The translations under genes were made by a program, and so were the position numbers. Shown here in pieces: positions 53,671 to 63,980 of a DNA stretch of 64,000 nt. The notes beneath the pieces are model-generated. The model saw only the letters and a program-made list of their open reading frames with translations. It was not told the origin of the DNA and searched no databases. Positions within the stretch are counted from its first letter, which is position 1, and every line of letters begins with the position of its first letter. The stretch comes from Hylemonella gracilis str. Niagara R. GTDB lineage: Bacteria > Pseudomonadota > Gammaproteobacteria > Burkholderiales > Burkholderiaceae_C. The stretch is taken from contig NZ_JEMG01000001.1 of assembly GCF_000600295.1 (NCBI RefSeq), positions 1,305,031 through 1,369,030 on the forward strand, in the 5' to 3' direction.

Positions 53671-54719
53671 GGCCCCCGGCCTTGTTTCGCTTCGGCTTGG
53701 GCACTTGCATGCGAACCCGCATCCGGATTCGCATGTGCCGCCACACCGCCGTCCACGTCCCGTGCGAGCAGGTACAAGGGCCGGCGCTTGACTTCGTCGT
53801 ACACCTGGCTCAGGTACTGCCCGACGATGCCGATCGAGATCAGCTGGATGCCGGAGAAGAACATCAGCCCCGCCGCCAGCGTGGGCCAGCCGCGCACATC
53901 GTTGCCCCAGATCAGGTGTTCCACCACGATGTACAGGCCGTAACAGAAGGCCCCCAAGGAGATCATCGCGCCTATGCCACTCCAGACGCGCAGCGGCAAG
54001 GTGGTGAAGGCCATGATGCCGTTGACCGCCAATTGCGCCAGCCGATGCAGGTTGAAGCTGGAATGGCCCGAAGCCCGCTCGGCCGGTGTGAAGGGCAGTC
54101 CGATGCTGCGGTAGCCCACCCAGGCGTAGAGCCCCTTCATGAAGCGGTTGCGTTCGGGCAACTGGCGCAGCGCGTCGGCGACCTTGCGGTCCAGCAGTCG
54201 GAAGTCCCCCGCATGACGTGGCATGCGGATGGAAGAACTCAGTTCCATCAGGCCGTAGAACATGCCCACGCCCCAGCGTCGCCACAGGCCTTCCTTCTCC
54301 CGGCTGGCCATCACGCCGTACACCATGTCATAGCCATCGCGCCAGAGCCGGATCATCTCGGGCAGCAGCGTCAGCGGGTGCTGGTAGTCTGCGTCGATCA
54401 GGATCACCGCGTCGCCGCGCGCATGTTCGATGCCCGCTGTCAGCGCGACTTCCTTGCCGAAATTGCGCGCCAACGACAGGTAGCGCAGACCGGGCCGGGG
54501 CAGCAGGGAGGCCATCACGCTGTCCGTTGCGTCCGTGCTGCCATCGTTCACGACGATGATTTCAAGGGAGGCGCACAGGGGCTGCAGAGCCCGGGCCAAG
54601 TCATCGATGAAGGCGGCCAAGTGCCCCGCCTCGTTGTAGGCTGGGACCACGCAGGACAGGGTGCAGCGTGCTGGCCGATCGGGCGAAAAGGCAGGGGTGA
54701 TGCTGGATGGCAGCGCCAT
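53667..54719 (-). CDS. family 2 glycosyltransferase, undecaprenyl-phosphate type (GtrB/ArnC-like)
   Basis: 350 aa. An N-terminal GT-A domain (CVVPAYNEAGHLAAFIDDLA, VNDGSTDAT, DAVILIDADYQHP with the metal-binding acidic motif) is followed by two membrane spans (about 245-315) and the terminal VGQYLSQVYDEVKRRPLYLL typical of GtrB, ArnC and FlmF proteins. It probably loads a hexose or HexNAc from a nucleotide sugar onto undecaprenyl phosphate on the cytoplasmic face. It is first in the operon, and its stop overlaps the deacetylase start by 4 bases. Confidence 0.9.
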   Translation of the reverse strand: MALPSSITPAFSPDRPARCTLSCVVPAYNEAGHLAAFIDDLARALQPLCASLEIIVVNDGSTDATDSVMASLLPRPGLRYLSLARNFGKEVALTAGIEHARGDAVILIDADYQHPLTLLPEMIRLWRDGYDMVYGVMASREKEGLWRRWGVGMFYGLMELSSSIRMPRHAGDFRLLDRKVADALRQLPERNRFMKGLYAWVGYRSIGLPFTPAERASGHSSFNLHRLAQLAVNGIMAFTTLPLRVWSGIGAMISLGAFCYGLYIVVEHLIWGNDVRGWPTLAAGLMFFSGIQLISIGIVGQYLSQVYDEVKRRPLYLLARDVDGGVAAHANPDAGSHASAQAEAKQGRGP

Positions 54720-54785
54720 GCGCGAACCTGATCGAGTGAATTTGGGGCGGGAGTGTAGCCGAAGGCCGCGACCCTGCCCGGAGCG

Positions 54786-56519
54786 TCAGGGCGCGGCCGC
54801 GTCACGCAACAGGGCCAAGGCGGCCAGCGCTTCCGCGTCCGTGCGGTACAGCCGGTGGGCCGGGTCGTCCGCTCGCCAGCCCGCGCGCAGCAGGGTTTGC
54901 TCCACGGGGAGTTTCAAACCGCTGAGGTGCAGCAGCACCTGGCGCTCGCGCAGATGCTGGGCCAGCTTCAGAAAGGTCTCCGCGCCCGTGGCGTCGAGCC
55001 GGTTGATGGATTGGGCGAACAGCACCAGGTGTCGGGTGTCGGGGTGGGCGGCCAGGTGTTCCACGATGGCACGTTCGAATTCGGCCGCGCTTGCGAAATC
55101 CAGTGCGGCGTCCATGCGCAGGCCGCTGGTGTGCGGGGCCAGCGGCGGCAGCTGCCAGAGGTGGCGGTCACGCAGGCTGCCGTCGGGGTGCAGCCCCACT
55201 TCGATGATGCGCGGGTGCAGGCGCGTGTAGAGGAAGTGGCCGAGCGAGAGCACGACACCCGTCAACACACCCCAGTAGAGCTGGGGCGCGGCCAGCAGGG
55301 TGACGGCGAAGGTGAGCGCGGCGATCGCGGCCTCCACCCGGGCCATGCGCCAGACCCGCGTGAACTCGTGGGGCTTGAGCAGGCCCAGCACCGCGACCAC
55401 GACGATGGCCGCCAGCACGGCCAGCGGCACATGGTGCAGCACCGGTATGAAGAACAGCAGGGCCAGCAGCACGACCACGGCGCTGAACACGGTGGCCCAG
55501 CCGGTGCGCGCGCCCGCGTAGAGGTTGAGCGCCGAGCGCGAGAAAGAACTGCTGACCGGGAAGGCCCCCGAGAAGCCCGCGGCGATCTTGCCCAGGCCCT
55601 GGCCGATCAGGTCTTGGTCCTGATCCCAGCGGGTGCCGCTGCGCTCATGGTCCACCTTCGCACTGGAAGCCGTTTCCAGAAAGCTGATCAGCGTGATCAC
55701 CAAGGTGGGCAGCAGCAAGGCGCCCAGCAGCTCCCAGCCCGGCCAACCGGGCAAGGTCAGCGCGGGCAGGCCGGCGGGCAGGGCCCCTACCACGGCGCCC
55801 CCTGAGGTCTCGAAGCCCATCAGGTAAGACAGGCTGGCCGTGGCCAGCACGGCCAGCAGCACCGCCGGGAAACCCGGGCGCCAGCGCCGGGCCAGAAGCA
55901 GCCAGGCCAGCGTGCCCGCGCCGTAGGCCAGGGCGCGCCCGTCGATCGCGGTGATGACGTTTTGGGGCGTGGCGAGCAAGGACAGCCAGTCGGAGGCACC
56001 ATGCGATCCGGCGCCCAGGCCCAGCAAGGCGCGCAATTGGGAACCAATGATCAGCAGGGCCGCAGCCTGGGTGAAGGCCGTCAGCACGGGGGCGTTGACC
56101 ACATTGAGCAACCAGCCGAAACGCATGAAGCCCAGCAGCAGCTGCAGCAGCCCGGACAGGAGGGCCAGCCAGACGGCCAGCTGCACCCACTGTGCCGAAC
56201 CGGGCTGCAGGCCGGGCACCGCGCCCGCCAGCCCGGCACCGACCAGCAGGCCGGTGAGCGCCGTGGGGCCGACGGCCAGCCGGGTCGAGGAGCTGAACAG
56301 CACGGCGATGATGGCCGGCAGGATGGCCGCGTAGATGCCGGTCACGGGCGGCATACCCGCCAGCGTGGCATAGGCCACGCTCTGCGGGATCAGCATCAGG
56401 CCCACGGTCAGCCCGGCCAGGGCTTCGCCGCGCAGCAGCGCGCTCGTGGGGCGTGGCCAGTTCAGGAAGGGGAAAAGGGCGGGCAGGCGTGCGCGCCAGG
56501 GCGCCAGAGGGGAGGGCAT
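54786..56519 (-). CDS. SulP family anion transporter with STAS domain
   Basis: 577 aa. About 12-14 membrane segments (residues 20-425) carry the SulP hallmarks: [30 protein letters not shown], and the [45 protein letters not shown] region read in parts. The C-terminal STAS domain (about 440-550) includes [20 protein letters not shown], with the usual site in the STAS loop. Substrates known for the family are sulfate, bicarbonate and dicarboxylates; which one applies here cannot be told. It lies 66 bases downstream-facing from the glycolipid operon start, on the same strand. Confidence 0.9.
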   Translation of the reverse strand: MPSPLAPWRARLPALFPFLNWPRPTSALLRGEALAGLTVGLMLIPQSVAYATLAGMPPVTGIYAAILPAIIAVLFSSSTRLAVGPTALTGLLVGAGLAGAVPGLQPGSAQWVQLAVWLALLSGLLQLLLGFMRFGWLLNVVNAPVLTAFTQAAALLIIGSQLRALLGLGAGSHGASDWLSLLATPQNVITAIDGRALAYGAGTLAWLLLARRWRPGFPAVLLAVLATASLSYLMGFETSGGAVVGALPAGLPALTLPGWPGWELLGALLLPTLVITLISFLETASSAKVDHERSGTRWDQDQDLIGQGLGKIAAGFSGAFPVSSSFSRSALNLYAGARTGWATVFSAVVVLLALLFFIPVLHHVPLAVLAAIVVVAVLGLLKPHEFTRVWRMARVEAAIAALTFAVTLLAAPQLYWGVLTGVVLSLGHFLYTRLHPRIIEVGLHPDGSLRDRHLWQLPPLAPHTSGLRMDAALDFASAAEFERAIVEHLAAHPDTRHLVLFAQSINRLDATGAETFLKLAQHLRERQVLLHLSGLKLPVEQTLLRAGWRADDPAHRLYRTDAEALAALALLRDAAAP

Positions 56520-56732
56520 GGTGGGATTATTTCAAAACCGATGCCCGCCCGCCCTGCTCCAGGTCTGGCTGGGGCCGTGCACCCAGGAAGGGACTTTGGC
56601 CCATGTCCTAAAATCCCTTGCTTCGAGGGTGCACCTACGGCGCAGAAAGCGCCCGTCCCTGCGCGATGCCAGCCAGCCTGGCCGCATCTTTCCCCACTCT
56701 TCCCATATCTCTCGTCTCACGGCATCCACACC

Positions 56733-59687
56733 ATGACCGAAGCCATCCAGCAACCCGGCCTTGCCAGTCTGTCCAAGTCCTTTGAACCCTCCGCGCTGGA
56801 AGCGCACTGGGGCCCTGAGTGGGAACAACGCGGCTACGGCAAGGCGGGTGTCCGTGGCACGGGCCAGCCGCAGGCCGGCGCCCCGTCCTTCGCCATCCAG
56901 CTGCCGCCGCCCAACGTCACGGGCACGCTGCACATGGGCCATGCCTTCAACCAGACCATCATGGACTCGTTGACGCGCTACCACCGCATGCGCGGCCACA
57001 ACACGCTGTGGGTGCCGGGCACGGACCACGCGGGCATCGCCACCCAGATCGTGGTGGAGCGCCAGTTGCAGGAGCAGAAGGTCAGCCGCCACGACCTGGG
57101 TCGCAACAACTTCGTCGCCAAGGTCTGGGAGTGGAAGGAGAAATCCGGCAACACCATCACCACGCAGATGCGCCGTTTGGGCGACAGCGTGGACTGGGGT
57201 CACGAGTACTTCACGATGGACGAGAAGCTGTCCACCGTCGTGACCGAGACCTTCGTGCGCCTGTATGAGCAGGGCCTGATCTACCGCGGCAAGCGCTTGG
57301 TGAACTGGGATCCGGTGCTGCAGTCCGCCGTGTCGGATCTGGAGGTGGAAAGCACCGAGGCCGAAGGCAAGATGCATTACGTGCTCTACCCCTTCGTCGA
57401 CGGTCCGCAGATCATCAAGGGCATCGACGGCGCGGCCGACGAGGTGCGCCCCGGCATGGTGATCGCCACCACGCGGCCTGAAACCATGATGGCCGACGGG
57501 GCGCTGGCCGTGCACCCCGAGGACGAGCGCTACAAGCACCTTGTCGGCAAGCGTGTCGTGCTGCCGCTGATGGACCGCACGATCCCCATCATTGCCGACG
57601 ACTTCGTGGACCGCGCCTTCGGCTCGGGCTGCGTCAAGATCACCGGTGCGCATGACTTCAACGACTACGCTTGCTCGCAGCGCCACAACCTGCCGTTGAT
57701 CACCATCTTCACGCTGGACGCCAAGGTCAACGAGAACGGTCCCAAGGCCTACCAGGGCTTGGACCGTTTTGATGCCCGCAAGGCCGTGGTCAAGGATTTG
57801 CAGGAGCAAGGTTTTCTGCAGGACATCAAGGCCCACAAGCTGATGCTGCCGATCTGTGCGCGCACGGGTCAAGTCGTCGAGCCCATGCTGACCGACCAAT
57901 GGTTCGTGGCCATGAGCAAGGTCGGCGAACAGGACCCGACACGCAAGAGCATCGCCCAAAAAGCCATCGACGCCGTGGCGTCTGGCGAGGTGAAGTTCGT
58001 GCCCGAAAACTGGGTCAATACCTACAACCAGTGGATGAACAACATCCAGGACTGGTGCATCAGCCGCCAGCTCTGGTGGGGGCACCAGATCCCGGCCTGG
58101 TACGACGAGGACGGCAAGGTCTATGTGGCCCGCAACGAAGCCGAGGCGCAGGCGCAGGCCGGCGCTGGTAAAAAGCTCACGCGCGACGAAGACGTGCTGG
58201 ACACCTGGTACTCCTCCGCCCTGGTGCCTTTCAGCACCATGGGCTGGCCCGAGGCGCTGAACGACGCCTCGCCGACCAAGGACTACGACCTCTACCTGCC
58301 CAGCACCGTGCTGGTCACGGGCTACGACATCATCTTTTTCTGGGTCGCCCGGATGATCATGATGACGACCCACTTCACCGGTCGCGTGCCTTTCAAGCAT
58401 GTCTACATCCACGGCCTGGTGCGCGACGCTCAGGGCAAGAAGATGAGCAAGAGCGAGGGCAATGTGCTCGACCCGGTGGACCTGATCGATGGCATCGCGC
58501 TTGCCCCCTTGCTGGACAAGCGCACCACCGGCCTGCGCAAACCCGAGACCGCGCCCCAGGTGCGCAAGAACACGGAGAAGGAATTCCCCGAGGGCATTCC
58601 CGCTTACGGCGCGGACGCGCTGCGCTTCACCTTCGCGGCCTTGGCCTCGTTGGGCCGCAGCATCAACTTTGACAGCAAGCGCTGCGAGGGCTACCGCAAC
58701 TTCTGCAACAAGCTCTGGAACGCCACGCGTTTCGTGCTCATGAATTGCGAAGGTCACGATTGCGGCCTGAAGGAACACACCAAGGAGCAGTGCCAGCCCG
58801 GCGGTCAGTTCGCCGGCTACATGCATTTCAGCCCGGCCGACCGCTGGATCGTCTCCGCCCTGCAGCAGGTGGAAGCCGAGGTGGCCCAGGGTTTCGAGGA
58901 ATACCGCCTCGACAACGTGGCCAACGCCATCTACGACTTCGTCTGGAACGAGTTCTGCGATTGGTATCTGGAAATCGCCAAGGTACAGATCCAGACGGGC
59001 AATGAAGCGCAGCAACGCGCGACGCGCCGCACACTGATACGCACGCTGGAAACCATCCTGCGCCTGGCGCACCCGATCATCCCCTTCATCACCGAGGAGC
59101 TGTGGCAGAAGGTGGCCCCCGTCGCCGGTCGATCGGGTGTTTCGGTCAGCGTGGCCGACTATCCCGTCAGCCAGCCCGAGCGCATCGACGACAAGGCCGT
59201 GGCCGAGGTGGCCCGTCTCAAGCAGTTCATCGACGCCTGCCGCAACCTGCGCGGTGAGATGAACGTTTCACCCTCGACTCGCTTGCCGCTCTACGCCCTG
59301 GCCGCCAACTCGACCGATGCTGATTTCCTGCGGCAATGGGCGCCGGTGCTGCAGTCCCTGGCCAAGCTCAGCGAGCTGCGTGTCTTCATGGCCGAGTCCG
59401 AATGGGCCAGCGCCGCCCAGGCCGCGCCGGTTGCCGTGGTGGGCGAGGCCCGCCTGTGCCTGCACATGGAGATTGACGTCGCCGCAGAGAAGGTCCGCCT
59501 TGGAAAGGAGGCCGCACGCCTACAGGGTGAGATCACCAAGGCCACGGCCAAGCTGGGCAACGAGGCCTTCGTGGCCAAGGCCCCGCCGGCCGTGATCGAG
59601 CAGGAGAAGAAGCGCGTGGCGGACTTCACGGCCACGCTGTCCAAGGTCCAGGCCCAGTTGGGGCAACTGGAAAAAATCGCGTCATGA
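56733..59687 (+). CDS. valS: valyl-tRNA synthetase
   Basis: 984 aa class I aminoacyl-tRNA synthetase. HIGH-type motif [15 protein letters not shown] is near residues 54-70, and KMSKS is at about 569-573 ([10 protein letters not shown]). The editing domain ([13 protein letters not shown]) and the C-terminal tRNA-binding coiled coil ([20 protein letters not shown]) are present. The ATG at 56733 is chosen; the open frame reaches 55962, but only across the SulP gene. No T-box leader is seen in the 213-base gap, which has only a TAAAAT -10-like element near 56608. Confidence 0.97.
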   Translation: MTEAIQQPGLASLSKSFEPSALEAHWGPEWEQRGYGKAGVRGTGQPQAGAPSFAIQLPPPNVTGTLHMGHAFNQTIMDSLTRYHRMRGHNTLWVPGTDHAGIATQIVVERQLQEQKVSRHDLGRNNFVAKVWEWKEKSGNTITTQMRRLGDSVDWGHEYFTMDEKLSTVVTETFVRLYEQGLIYRGKRLVNWDPVLQSAVSDLEVESTEAEGKMHYVLYPFVDGPQIIKGIDGAADEVRPGMVIATTRPETMMADGALAVHPEDERYKHLVGKRVVLPLMDRTIPIIADDFVDRAFGSGCVKITGAHDFNDYACSQRHNLPLITIFTLDAKVNENGPKAYQGLDRFDARKAVVKDLQEQGFLQDIKAHKLMLPICARTGQVVEPMLTDQWFVAMSKVGEQDPTRKSIAQKAIDAVASGEVKFVPENWVNTYNQWMNNIQDWCISRQLWWGHQIPAWYDEDGKVYVARNEAEAQAQAGAGKKLTRDEDVLDTWYSSALVPFSTMGWPEALNDASPTKDYDLYLPSTVLVTGYDIIFFWVARMIMMTTHFTGRVPFKHVYIHGLVRDAQGKKMSKSEGNVLDPVDLIDGIALAPLLDKRTTGLRKPETAPQVRKNTEKEFPEGIPAYGADALRFTFAALASLGRSINFDSKRCEGYRNFCNKLWNATRFVLMNCEGHDCGLKEHTKEQCQPGGQFAGYMHFSPADRWIVSALQQVEAEVAQGFEEYRLDNVANAIYDFVWNEFCDWYLEIAKVQIQTGNEAQQRATRRTLIRTLETILRLAHPIIPFITEELWQKVAPVAGRSGVSVSVADYPVSQPERIDDKAVAEVARLKQFIDACRNLRGEMNVSPSTRLPLYALAANSTDADFLRQWAPVLQSLAKLSELRVFMAESEWASAAQAAPVAVVGEARLCLHMEIDVAAEKVRLGKEAARLQGEITKATAKLGNEAFVAKAPPAVIEQEKKRVADFTATLSKVQAQLGQLEKIAS

Positions 59688-59742
59688 AAGGCTGGCATGC
59701 TGCCGGCTGGATTGCACGCATTCAAGAAGGAGTGAAGAGCGC

Positions 59743-60636
59743 ATGAACAATGAGATCAAGACGGCCGTGTTTCCCGTGGCCGGCCTGGGCACCCGTTTTC
59801 TGCCTGCCACCAAGGCCAGCCCCAAGGAGATGCTGCCCGTGGTGGACAAGCCCTTGATTCAGTACGCGGTGGAGGAGGCCTACGCCGCGGGCATTCGCCA
59901 CATGGTCTTCGTGACGGGGCGCAACAAGCGCGCCATCGAGGACCATTTCGACACTGCCTACGAACTCGAGAACGAGCTGGAGCACGCGAACAAGAAGACC
60001 TTGCTGGCCGTGGTCAACTCGGTGGTGCCGGACGACATGCTCTGTTCCTACGTGCGCCAGCCGCGCGCCCTGGGCCTGGGCCATGCCGTGCTTTGTGCCG
60101 AGCATCTGACGGAAGGTGCGCCGTTCGCAGTGCTGCTGGCCGACGACCTGATGATCGGCCCGGATGAAGGACCGATGCAGGGACAGCATGTGCTGGCGCA
60201 GATGGCGGACATCTTCCGTCGTCAGGGACGCAGCGTGCTGGCCGTGCAGGAGGTGCCGCAAGACCAGGTCAAGCGTTACGGCATCGTGGCCGGCACGCCG
60301 GCCGGGGATCGCCTGATGCAGATCGAGCGCATTGTCGAGAAACCCTCGCCGGAGCAGGCGCCTTCGCGCCTGGGCGTGTCGGGGCGCTACATCCTGACGC
60401 CCGCCGTGTTCAACCAGATCCGCCAGCAGCCGCGTGGCGCGGGAGGCGAGATTCAGCTGACCGATGGCATTGCCGGGCTGTTGGCGCAGGAGACGGTGTA
60501 CGCCTACACCTACGCGGGCAAGCGTTATGACTGCGGTAGCAAGGAAGGTTTTCTGCAGGCCACGGTGGAATTGGCCCTGGCCCATCCGGAAGTGGGTGGG
60601 AGCTTCCGCGAGTACCTGAAGACCTTGGCCGTTTGA
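59743..60636 (+). CDS. galU: UTP-glucose-1-phosphate uridylyltransferase
   Basis: 297 aa enzyme that makes UDP-glucose for envelope sugars. The nucleotide-binding [20 protein letters not shown] (with the signature Lys of [15 protein letters not shown]), [18 protein letters not shown] and [12 protein letters not shown] segments are typical of bacterial GalU. An AAGGAG ribosome-binding site precedes the ATG. It follows valS by 55 bases. Its product may feed the galactose/glucose sugar economy of the glycolipid operon nearby; that link is inference. Confidence 0.96.
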   Translation: MNNEIKTAVFPVAGLGTRFLPATKASPKEMLPVVDKPLIQYAVEEAYAAGIRHMVFVTGRNKRAIEDHFDTAYELENELEHANKKTLLAVVNSVVPDDMLCSYVRQPRALGLGHAVLCAEHLTEGAPFAVLLADDLMIGPDEGPMQGQHVLAQMADIFRRQGRSVLAVQEVPQDQVKRYGIVAGTPAGDRLMQIERIVEKPSPEQAPSRLGVSGRYILTPAVFNQIRQQPRGAGGEIQLTDGIAGLLAQETVYAYTYAGKRYDCGSKEGFLQATVELALAHPEVGGSFREYLKTLAV

Positions 60637-60671
60637 TCGGTTACTTCAGCCACCGGGGCAGAGCGGCGTGC

Positions 60672-60899
60672 TCAGCGCCGCTTCAGCACATGGATGAAAT
60701 CCGCACCCTCGCTGCTCTGGTCCAGCAACGCATTGCCGGTCTGCTTGGCGAAGGCCGCGAAGTCGCGCTTGGAGCCCGGGTCAGTCGAGACCACGCGCAG
60801 CACCTGGCCGCTGCTCATCTCGGACAGGGCTTTCTTGGCCTTCAGGATGGGCAGAGGGCAGTTCAGCCCCCGCGTGTCCAGCTCACGGTCGATCTGCAT
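60672..60899 (-). CDS. tusA: sulfurtransferase TusA family protein
   Basis: 75 aa. The persulfide-carrying Cys14 is in the hallmark LNCPLPILKAKKAL (CPxP). The small alpha/beta fold carries sulfur for 2-thiouridine formation at the tRNA wobble base and other sulfur relays. The gene is convergent with galU and 19 bases downstream of the FapA-family gene on the same strand. Confidence 0.93.
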   Translation of the reverse strand: MQIDRELDTRGLNCPLPILKAKKALSEMSSGQVLRVVSTDPGSKRDFAAFAKQTGNALLDQSSEGADFIHVLKRR

Positions 60900-60918
60900 G
60901 GGCGGTCCGTCGTCTCGC

Positions 60919-62550
60919 TCAGCTCACCACGGTGGAGGTGCCACGCGAATCGATGTGCAGGATGTGGCCACTCGGGTCGAGCGTGAAAGCGCCGGCGTCA
61001 TAGGGTTTCTGAACTCGGCGTGAGCGCTTGCCGAAGATCAGGGCGACCGAGCCTTCCATCCCCTGGGTGACTTCGATACGCGCATCCTGGAACATGGCCA
61101 GCTGTTCCTCCAGCTTGTTCTTTTCCTTGAGCAGCTTGGCCCAGGCCTGCAGCGCCTGTTGCAACGCGGTCTGCGCGCGCGGCAGTTGGTTGTTCTTGTC
61201 GCCACTGACCTTGAGGTGCTGCACGGCCTTTTTCAGGTTGTCCTGTTCGGCTTCCACCTTGACAATCTCGGCCAGCACATTCTGCAGCTTGGCTTCCAGG
61301 ATGGGGTTCACGCCCACTTGCACCGTGGTCAGGCCACTGGCGTCGTCCGCGCCGATCTGCGGAGCGCGCACCAGCATCATGCTGCGCGTGGTGCCGCCGA
61401 CGATGCGGCCGCGCTTCTGGGCCTTGATGCCCACGATCACCTGGTTGAGCGCCTGCAGCTCGCTCTGTAGCACCATGTCATCGATGGAAATGACCGTGCC
61501 AGCCGAGATTTCTGAGTTCTCGACAAACTTGGCCGACACCGCGCCCTCGGCCTTGACCTTGGCATGGGCGATGATGCCGCGACCGATCTGGATATCGCCG
61601 CCGGCTTCCAACTCCGCGCCCTCGACCGTGCCGCCGATGACGATGTTGCCGGTCACCTTGACCTTCATGTTCGCCATCACGTCGCCCTTGATTTGGATGC
61701 TGCCATCGAAGCTGATGTTGCCGCTGTCCATGTCCACCGTGTCAAGCGACAGCAGGTCTTCCACCAGCATGCCGTTTTCCACCTGCACGGGCTGGCCCTT
61801 GATGTCGGCTTCCAGCACGTTGAAGTCGCCCGGTGCATAGCGCACGCCCTTGAGCACGTTGGCGAATGGCGTATCGATGCCTGGCGTGGGCTGCACGGCG
61901 TTGCCGCGCACGTCGCGCCCAGGCACCCCTTGGGTGGCGGGGATGCGGCGCATCAGCGGCGTGCCCGGATGCACGAAGGGGATGTCGCCCAGTTCGCGGA
62001 AGTCGATCAGGCCTTGCTCGTTGACCTGGGGCACACGCACGGCCACGGTCTTGATCAATAGTTTGAATTCGGCGTCGGCGCCGTCCACGGGGGGCTTCTG
62101 GAAAGCCACCTCGATCTTGGTCGGCATCACGGCCTTGCAGGCCAGCAGCACGGCTTTTTCGTCGATGCCAAACACCACGCCGGCCTGCTGCATGGCGCGT
62201 GCCACGTCGGCGCGTTGCAGCGACTTGCCGCCGCGCGCGGGGGCCACCTGCAGCCAGGCGACCGAACCGTCGGCGGCCACCCCCACCATCACGGAGGCAT
62301 CGCGTTTTTCGGCGATCGCAACCTCGAAGCTTTCGGGCGAGTTTTCCCACCGTTCGGCCAGTACAGCAACGCCATCGTCCAGGATCATCCAGGCGCCGTA
62401 GCCGGCCTGGTCAAGCAGGTTCCGTATCGTGCCACCGGTCAGGGGGGTGCGGCTCTCGGCCGCGCTCACCTGCGCGATCACGCGCATGCCTTGCTCCGAC
62501 AGGACCAAGCTGTCAATGCCTTGTTGTGCTTCGCTTCCGTCATCCGACAT
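60919..62550 (-). CDS. FapA family (DUF342) polymer-forming protein
   Basis: 543 aa. Residues about 180-400 are a right-handed beta-helix-like DUF342 region with repeated short strands (ISFDGSIQIKGDVMANMKVKV, GNIVIGGTVEGAELEAGGDIQIG, read in parts), followed by a coiled coil (about 420-500: VLAEIVKVEAEQDNLKKAV). The N-terminal third is a separate alpha/beta domain. The ATG is preceded by AAGGAG with a 10-base spacing. Related proteins in Vibrio and Bacillus are linked to polar flagella or cell-envelope scaffolds; the role here is unknown. Confidence 0.85.
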   Translation of the reverse strand: MSDDGSEAQQGIDSLVLSEQGMRVIAQVSAAESRTPLTGGTIRNLLDQAGYGAWMILDDGVAVLAERWENSPESFEVAIAEKRDASVMVGVAADGSVAWLQVAPARGGKSLQRADVARAMQQAGVVFGIDEKAVLLACKAVMPTKIEVAFQKPPVDGADAEFKLLIKTVAVRVPQVNEQGLIDFRELGDIPFVHPGTPLMRRIPATQGVPGRDVRGNAVQPTPGIDTPFANVLKGVRYAPGDFNVLEADIKGQPVQVENGMLVEDLLSLDTVDMDSGNISFDGSIQIKGDVMANMKVKVTGNIVIGGTVEGAELEAGGDIQIGRGIIAHAKVKAEGAVSAKFVENSEISAGTVISIDDMVLQSELQALNQVIVGIKAQKRGRIVGGTTRSMMLVRAPQIGADDASGLTTVQVGVNPILEAKLQNVLAEIVKVEAEQDNLKKAVQHLKVSGDKNNQLPRAQTALQQALQAWAKLLKEKNKLEEQLAMFQDARIEVTQGMEGSVALIFGKRSRRVQKPYDAGAFTLDPSGHILHIDSRGTSTVVS

Positions 62551-62765
62551 GGGAAAAATTCTCCTTTTTGTTCTCGGATCGGCGTTTTTTTCCGCGCATC
62601 TCGGTCACACCGCCGGTTGACGGGTAGTGTAGGGCCTCTTGAGCCTGTTTGATCCGCTCGGTCGCCCTGGCCTGGCATGTCCGGGTCTACCCCTGATCGG
62701 GGCAGGGTTCCTGCGGCCCGTCAACGCCCCCCAGGTGGGAAGCGACCCTGAATTCGGGCCATGTA

Positions 62766-63695
62766 TCAGGCCGGGAAGACGCCCGTGGACAGGTAACGGT
62801 CACCCCGATCGCAGACGATGAACACAATGGTGGCATCGCGCACCTGCTGGGCGACCTGCTGGGCGGCCCACAGCGCCCCGGCAGCCGAAATGCCCGCGAA
62901 GATGCCTTCTTCCCGCGCCAGCCGGCGGCACATGTCTTCCGCGTCGTCCTGGCCGACGTAGATCAGCTCATTCACCAGGCTGGCGTCGTAGATCTTGGGC
63001 AGGTATTCCTGTGGCCATTTGCGGATGCCGGGGATGCGTGCGCCTTCGGCCGGTTGCGCCCCGACGATGCGGATGGCCGGGTTCTTTTCCTTCAGGAAAC
63101 GCGCCACCCCGGTGATGGTGCCCGTGGTGCCCATGGCGCTCACGAAATGGGTGATGCGCCCGCCGGTCTGCTCCCACAGTTCGGGTCCGGTGGTCTCGTA
63201 GTGGATGCGCGGGTTGTCCTGGTTGGCGAACTGGTCCAGCACCCGGCCCTTGCCTTCGGCCACCATCTTGTCGGCCAGGTCGCGGGCGTATTCCATGCCG
63301 CCCGCGCGGGGCGTGAGGATGAGTTCCGCGCCGAAGGCCTTCATGGTCTGGGCGCGCTCGATGGACAGGTCCTCCGGCATGATGAGCACCATGCGGTAGC
63401 CCTTGATGGCCGCCGCCATGGCCAGGGCGATGCCCGTGTTGCCCGAGGTGGCCTCGATCAGGGTGTCGCCCGGCTTGATCTCGCCGCGTTCTTCCGCCCG
63501 GCGGATCATGGACAGCGCCGGGCGGTCCTTCACCGATCCTGCCGGGTTGTTGCCTTCCAGCTTGCCCAGGATCACGTTGCCGCGTTTCGTGTTCTCCGTC
63601 GCGCCGATGCGCTGCAGGGCCACCAGGGGGGTTTTGCCGATGGCGTCCTCGATGCTCGGGTAGCCGGATTTCAGGGTCTGTGCTGCGTCGTTCAT
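62766..63695 (-). CDS. cysM: cysteine synthase B (O-acetylserine sulfhydrylase)
   Basis: 309 aa PLP enzyme making cysteine from O-acetylserine and sulfide or thiosulfate. PLP Lys56 lies in NNPAGSVKDRPA, the phosphate-binding/substrate loop in EATSGNTGIALA, and GTTGTITGVARFLKE is conserved. The ATG at 63695 gives the usual CysM N-terminus (MNDAAQTLKSGYPSIEDAIG). It is divergent from tRNA-Leu with 39 bases between them, so the promoters overlap (CATAAT at 63710 on the plus strand). Confidence 0.95.
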   Translation of the reverse strand: MNDAAQTLKSGYPSIEDAIGKTPLVALQRIGATENTKRGNVILGKLEGNNPAGSVKDRPALSMIRRAEERGEIKPGDTLIEATSGNTGIALAMAAAIKGYRMVLIMPEDLSIERAQTMKAFGAELILTPRAGGMEYARDLADKMVAEGKGRVLDQFANQDNPRIHYETTGPELWEQTGGRITHFVSAMGTTGTITGVARFLKEKNPAIRIVGAQPAEGARIPGIRKWPQEYLPKIYDASLVNELIYVGQDDAEDMCRRLAREEGIFAGISAAGALWAAQQVAQQVRDATIVFIVCDRGDRYLSTGVFPA

Positions 63696-63734
63696 GGGCC
63701 GCACTGTGCCATAATTCGCAGCTTCTCTCTCCGT

Positions 63735-63819
63735 GCCGGAGTGGTGAAATTGGTAGACGCAGGGGACTCAAAATCCCCCGCCGCAAGGCGTGCCGGTTCG
63801 ATTCCGGCCTCCGGCACCA
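63735..63819 (+). tRNA. tRNA-Leu, anticodon CAA
   Basis: 85 nt cloverleaf. The acceptor stem GCCGGAG pairs with CTCCGGC, discriminator A and encoded CCA (63817-63819). The anticodon stem GGGGA/TCCCC encloses loop CTCAAAA, giving anticodon CAA (reads UUG). A long variable arm (CCGCAAGGCG region) and the T-arm GCCGGTTCGATTCCGGC fit a class II leucine tRNA. Terminator follows at once. Confidence 0.96.
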
Positions 63820-63825
63820 CGCTTC

Positions 63826-63850
63826 AAGCCCGCTTTTCAAGCGGGCTTTT
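63826..63850 (+). terminator. terminator of tRNA-Leu
   Basis: AAGCCCGCTT, loop TTC, AAGCGGGCTT, then TT: a 10-bp intrinsic terminator stem starting 7 bases after the tRNA. Confidence 0.85.
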
Positions 63851-63955
63851 GCTTTGGTACCTACAGCCGGAACCGAACCGGCACGCCTTGCGTGCGGCCG
63901 AATGTGAAGCGCGCTTTGCGCGCGGGTTCGATTCCGGGTTCCGACACCACGCTTC

Positions 63956-63980
63956 AAGCCCGCTTTTCAAGCGGGCTTTT
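63956..63980 (+). terminator. duplicate terminator in the tRNA-derived repeat
   Basis: Exact second copy of the 63826-63850 stem-loop, inside the direct repeat. Confidence 0.8.

Noticed and set aside
55962..56732. Upstream extension of the valS frame
   Set aside because: The added 257 residues are Gln/Gly-rich antisense of the SulP gene; the valyl-tRNA synthetase N-terminus is complete from 56733.
63866..63949. Second tRNA gene between the two direct repeats
   Set aside because: The acceptor ends nearly pair, but no D-arm or anticodon stem forms and the T stem has two mismatches out of five; treated as a tRNA-derived repeat.
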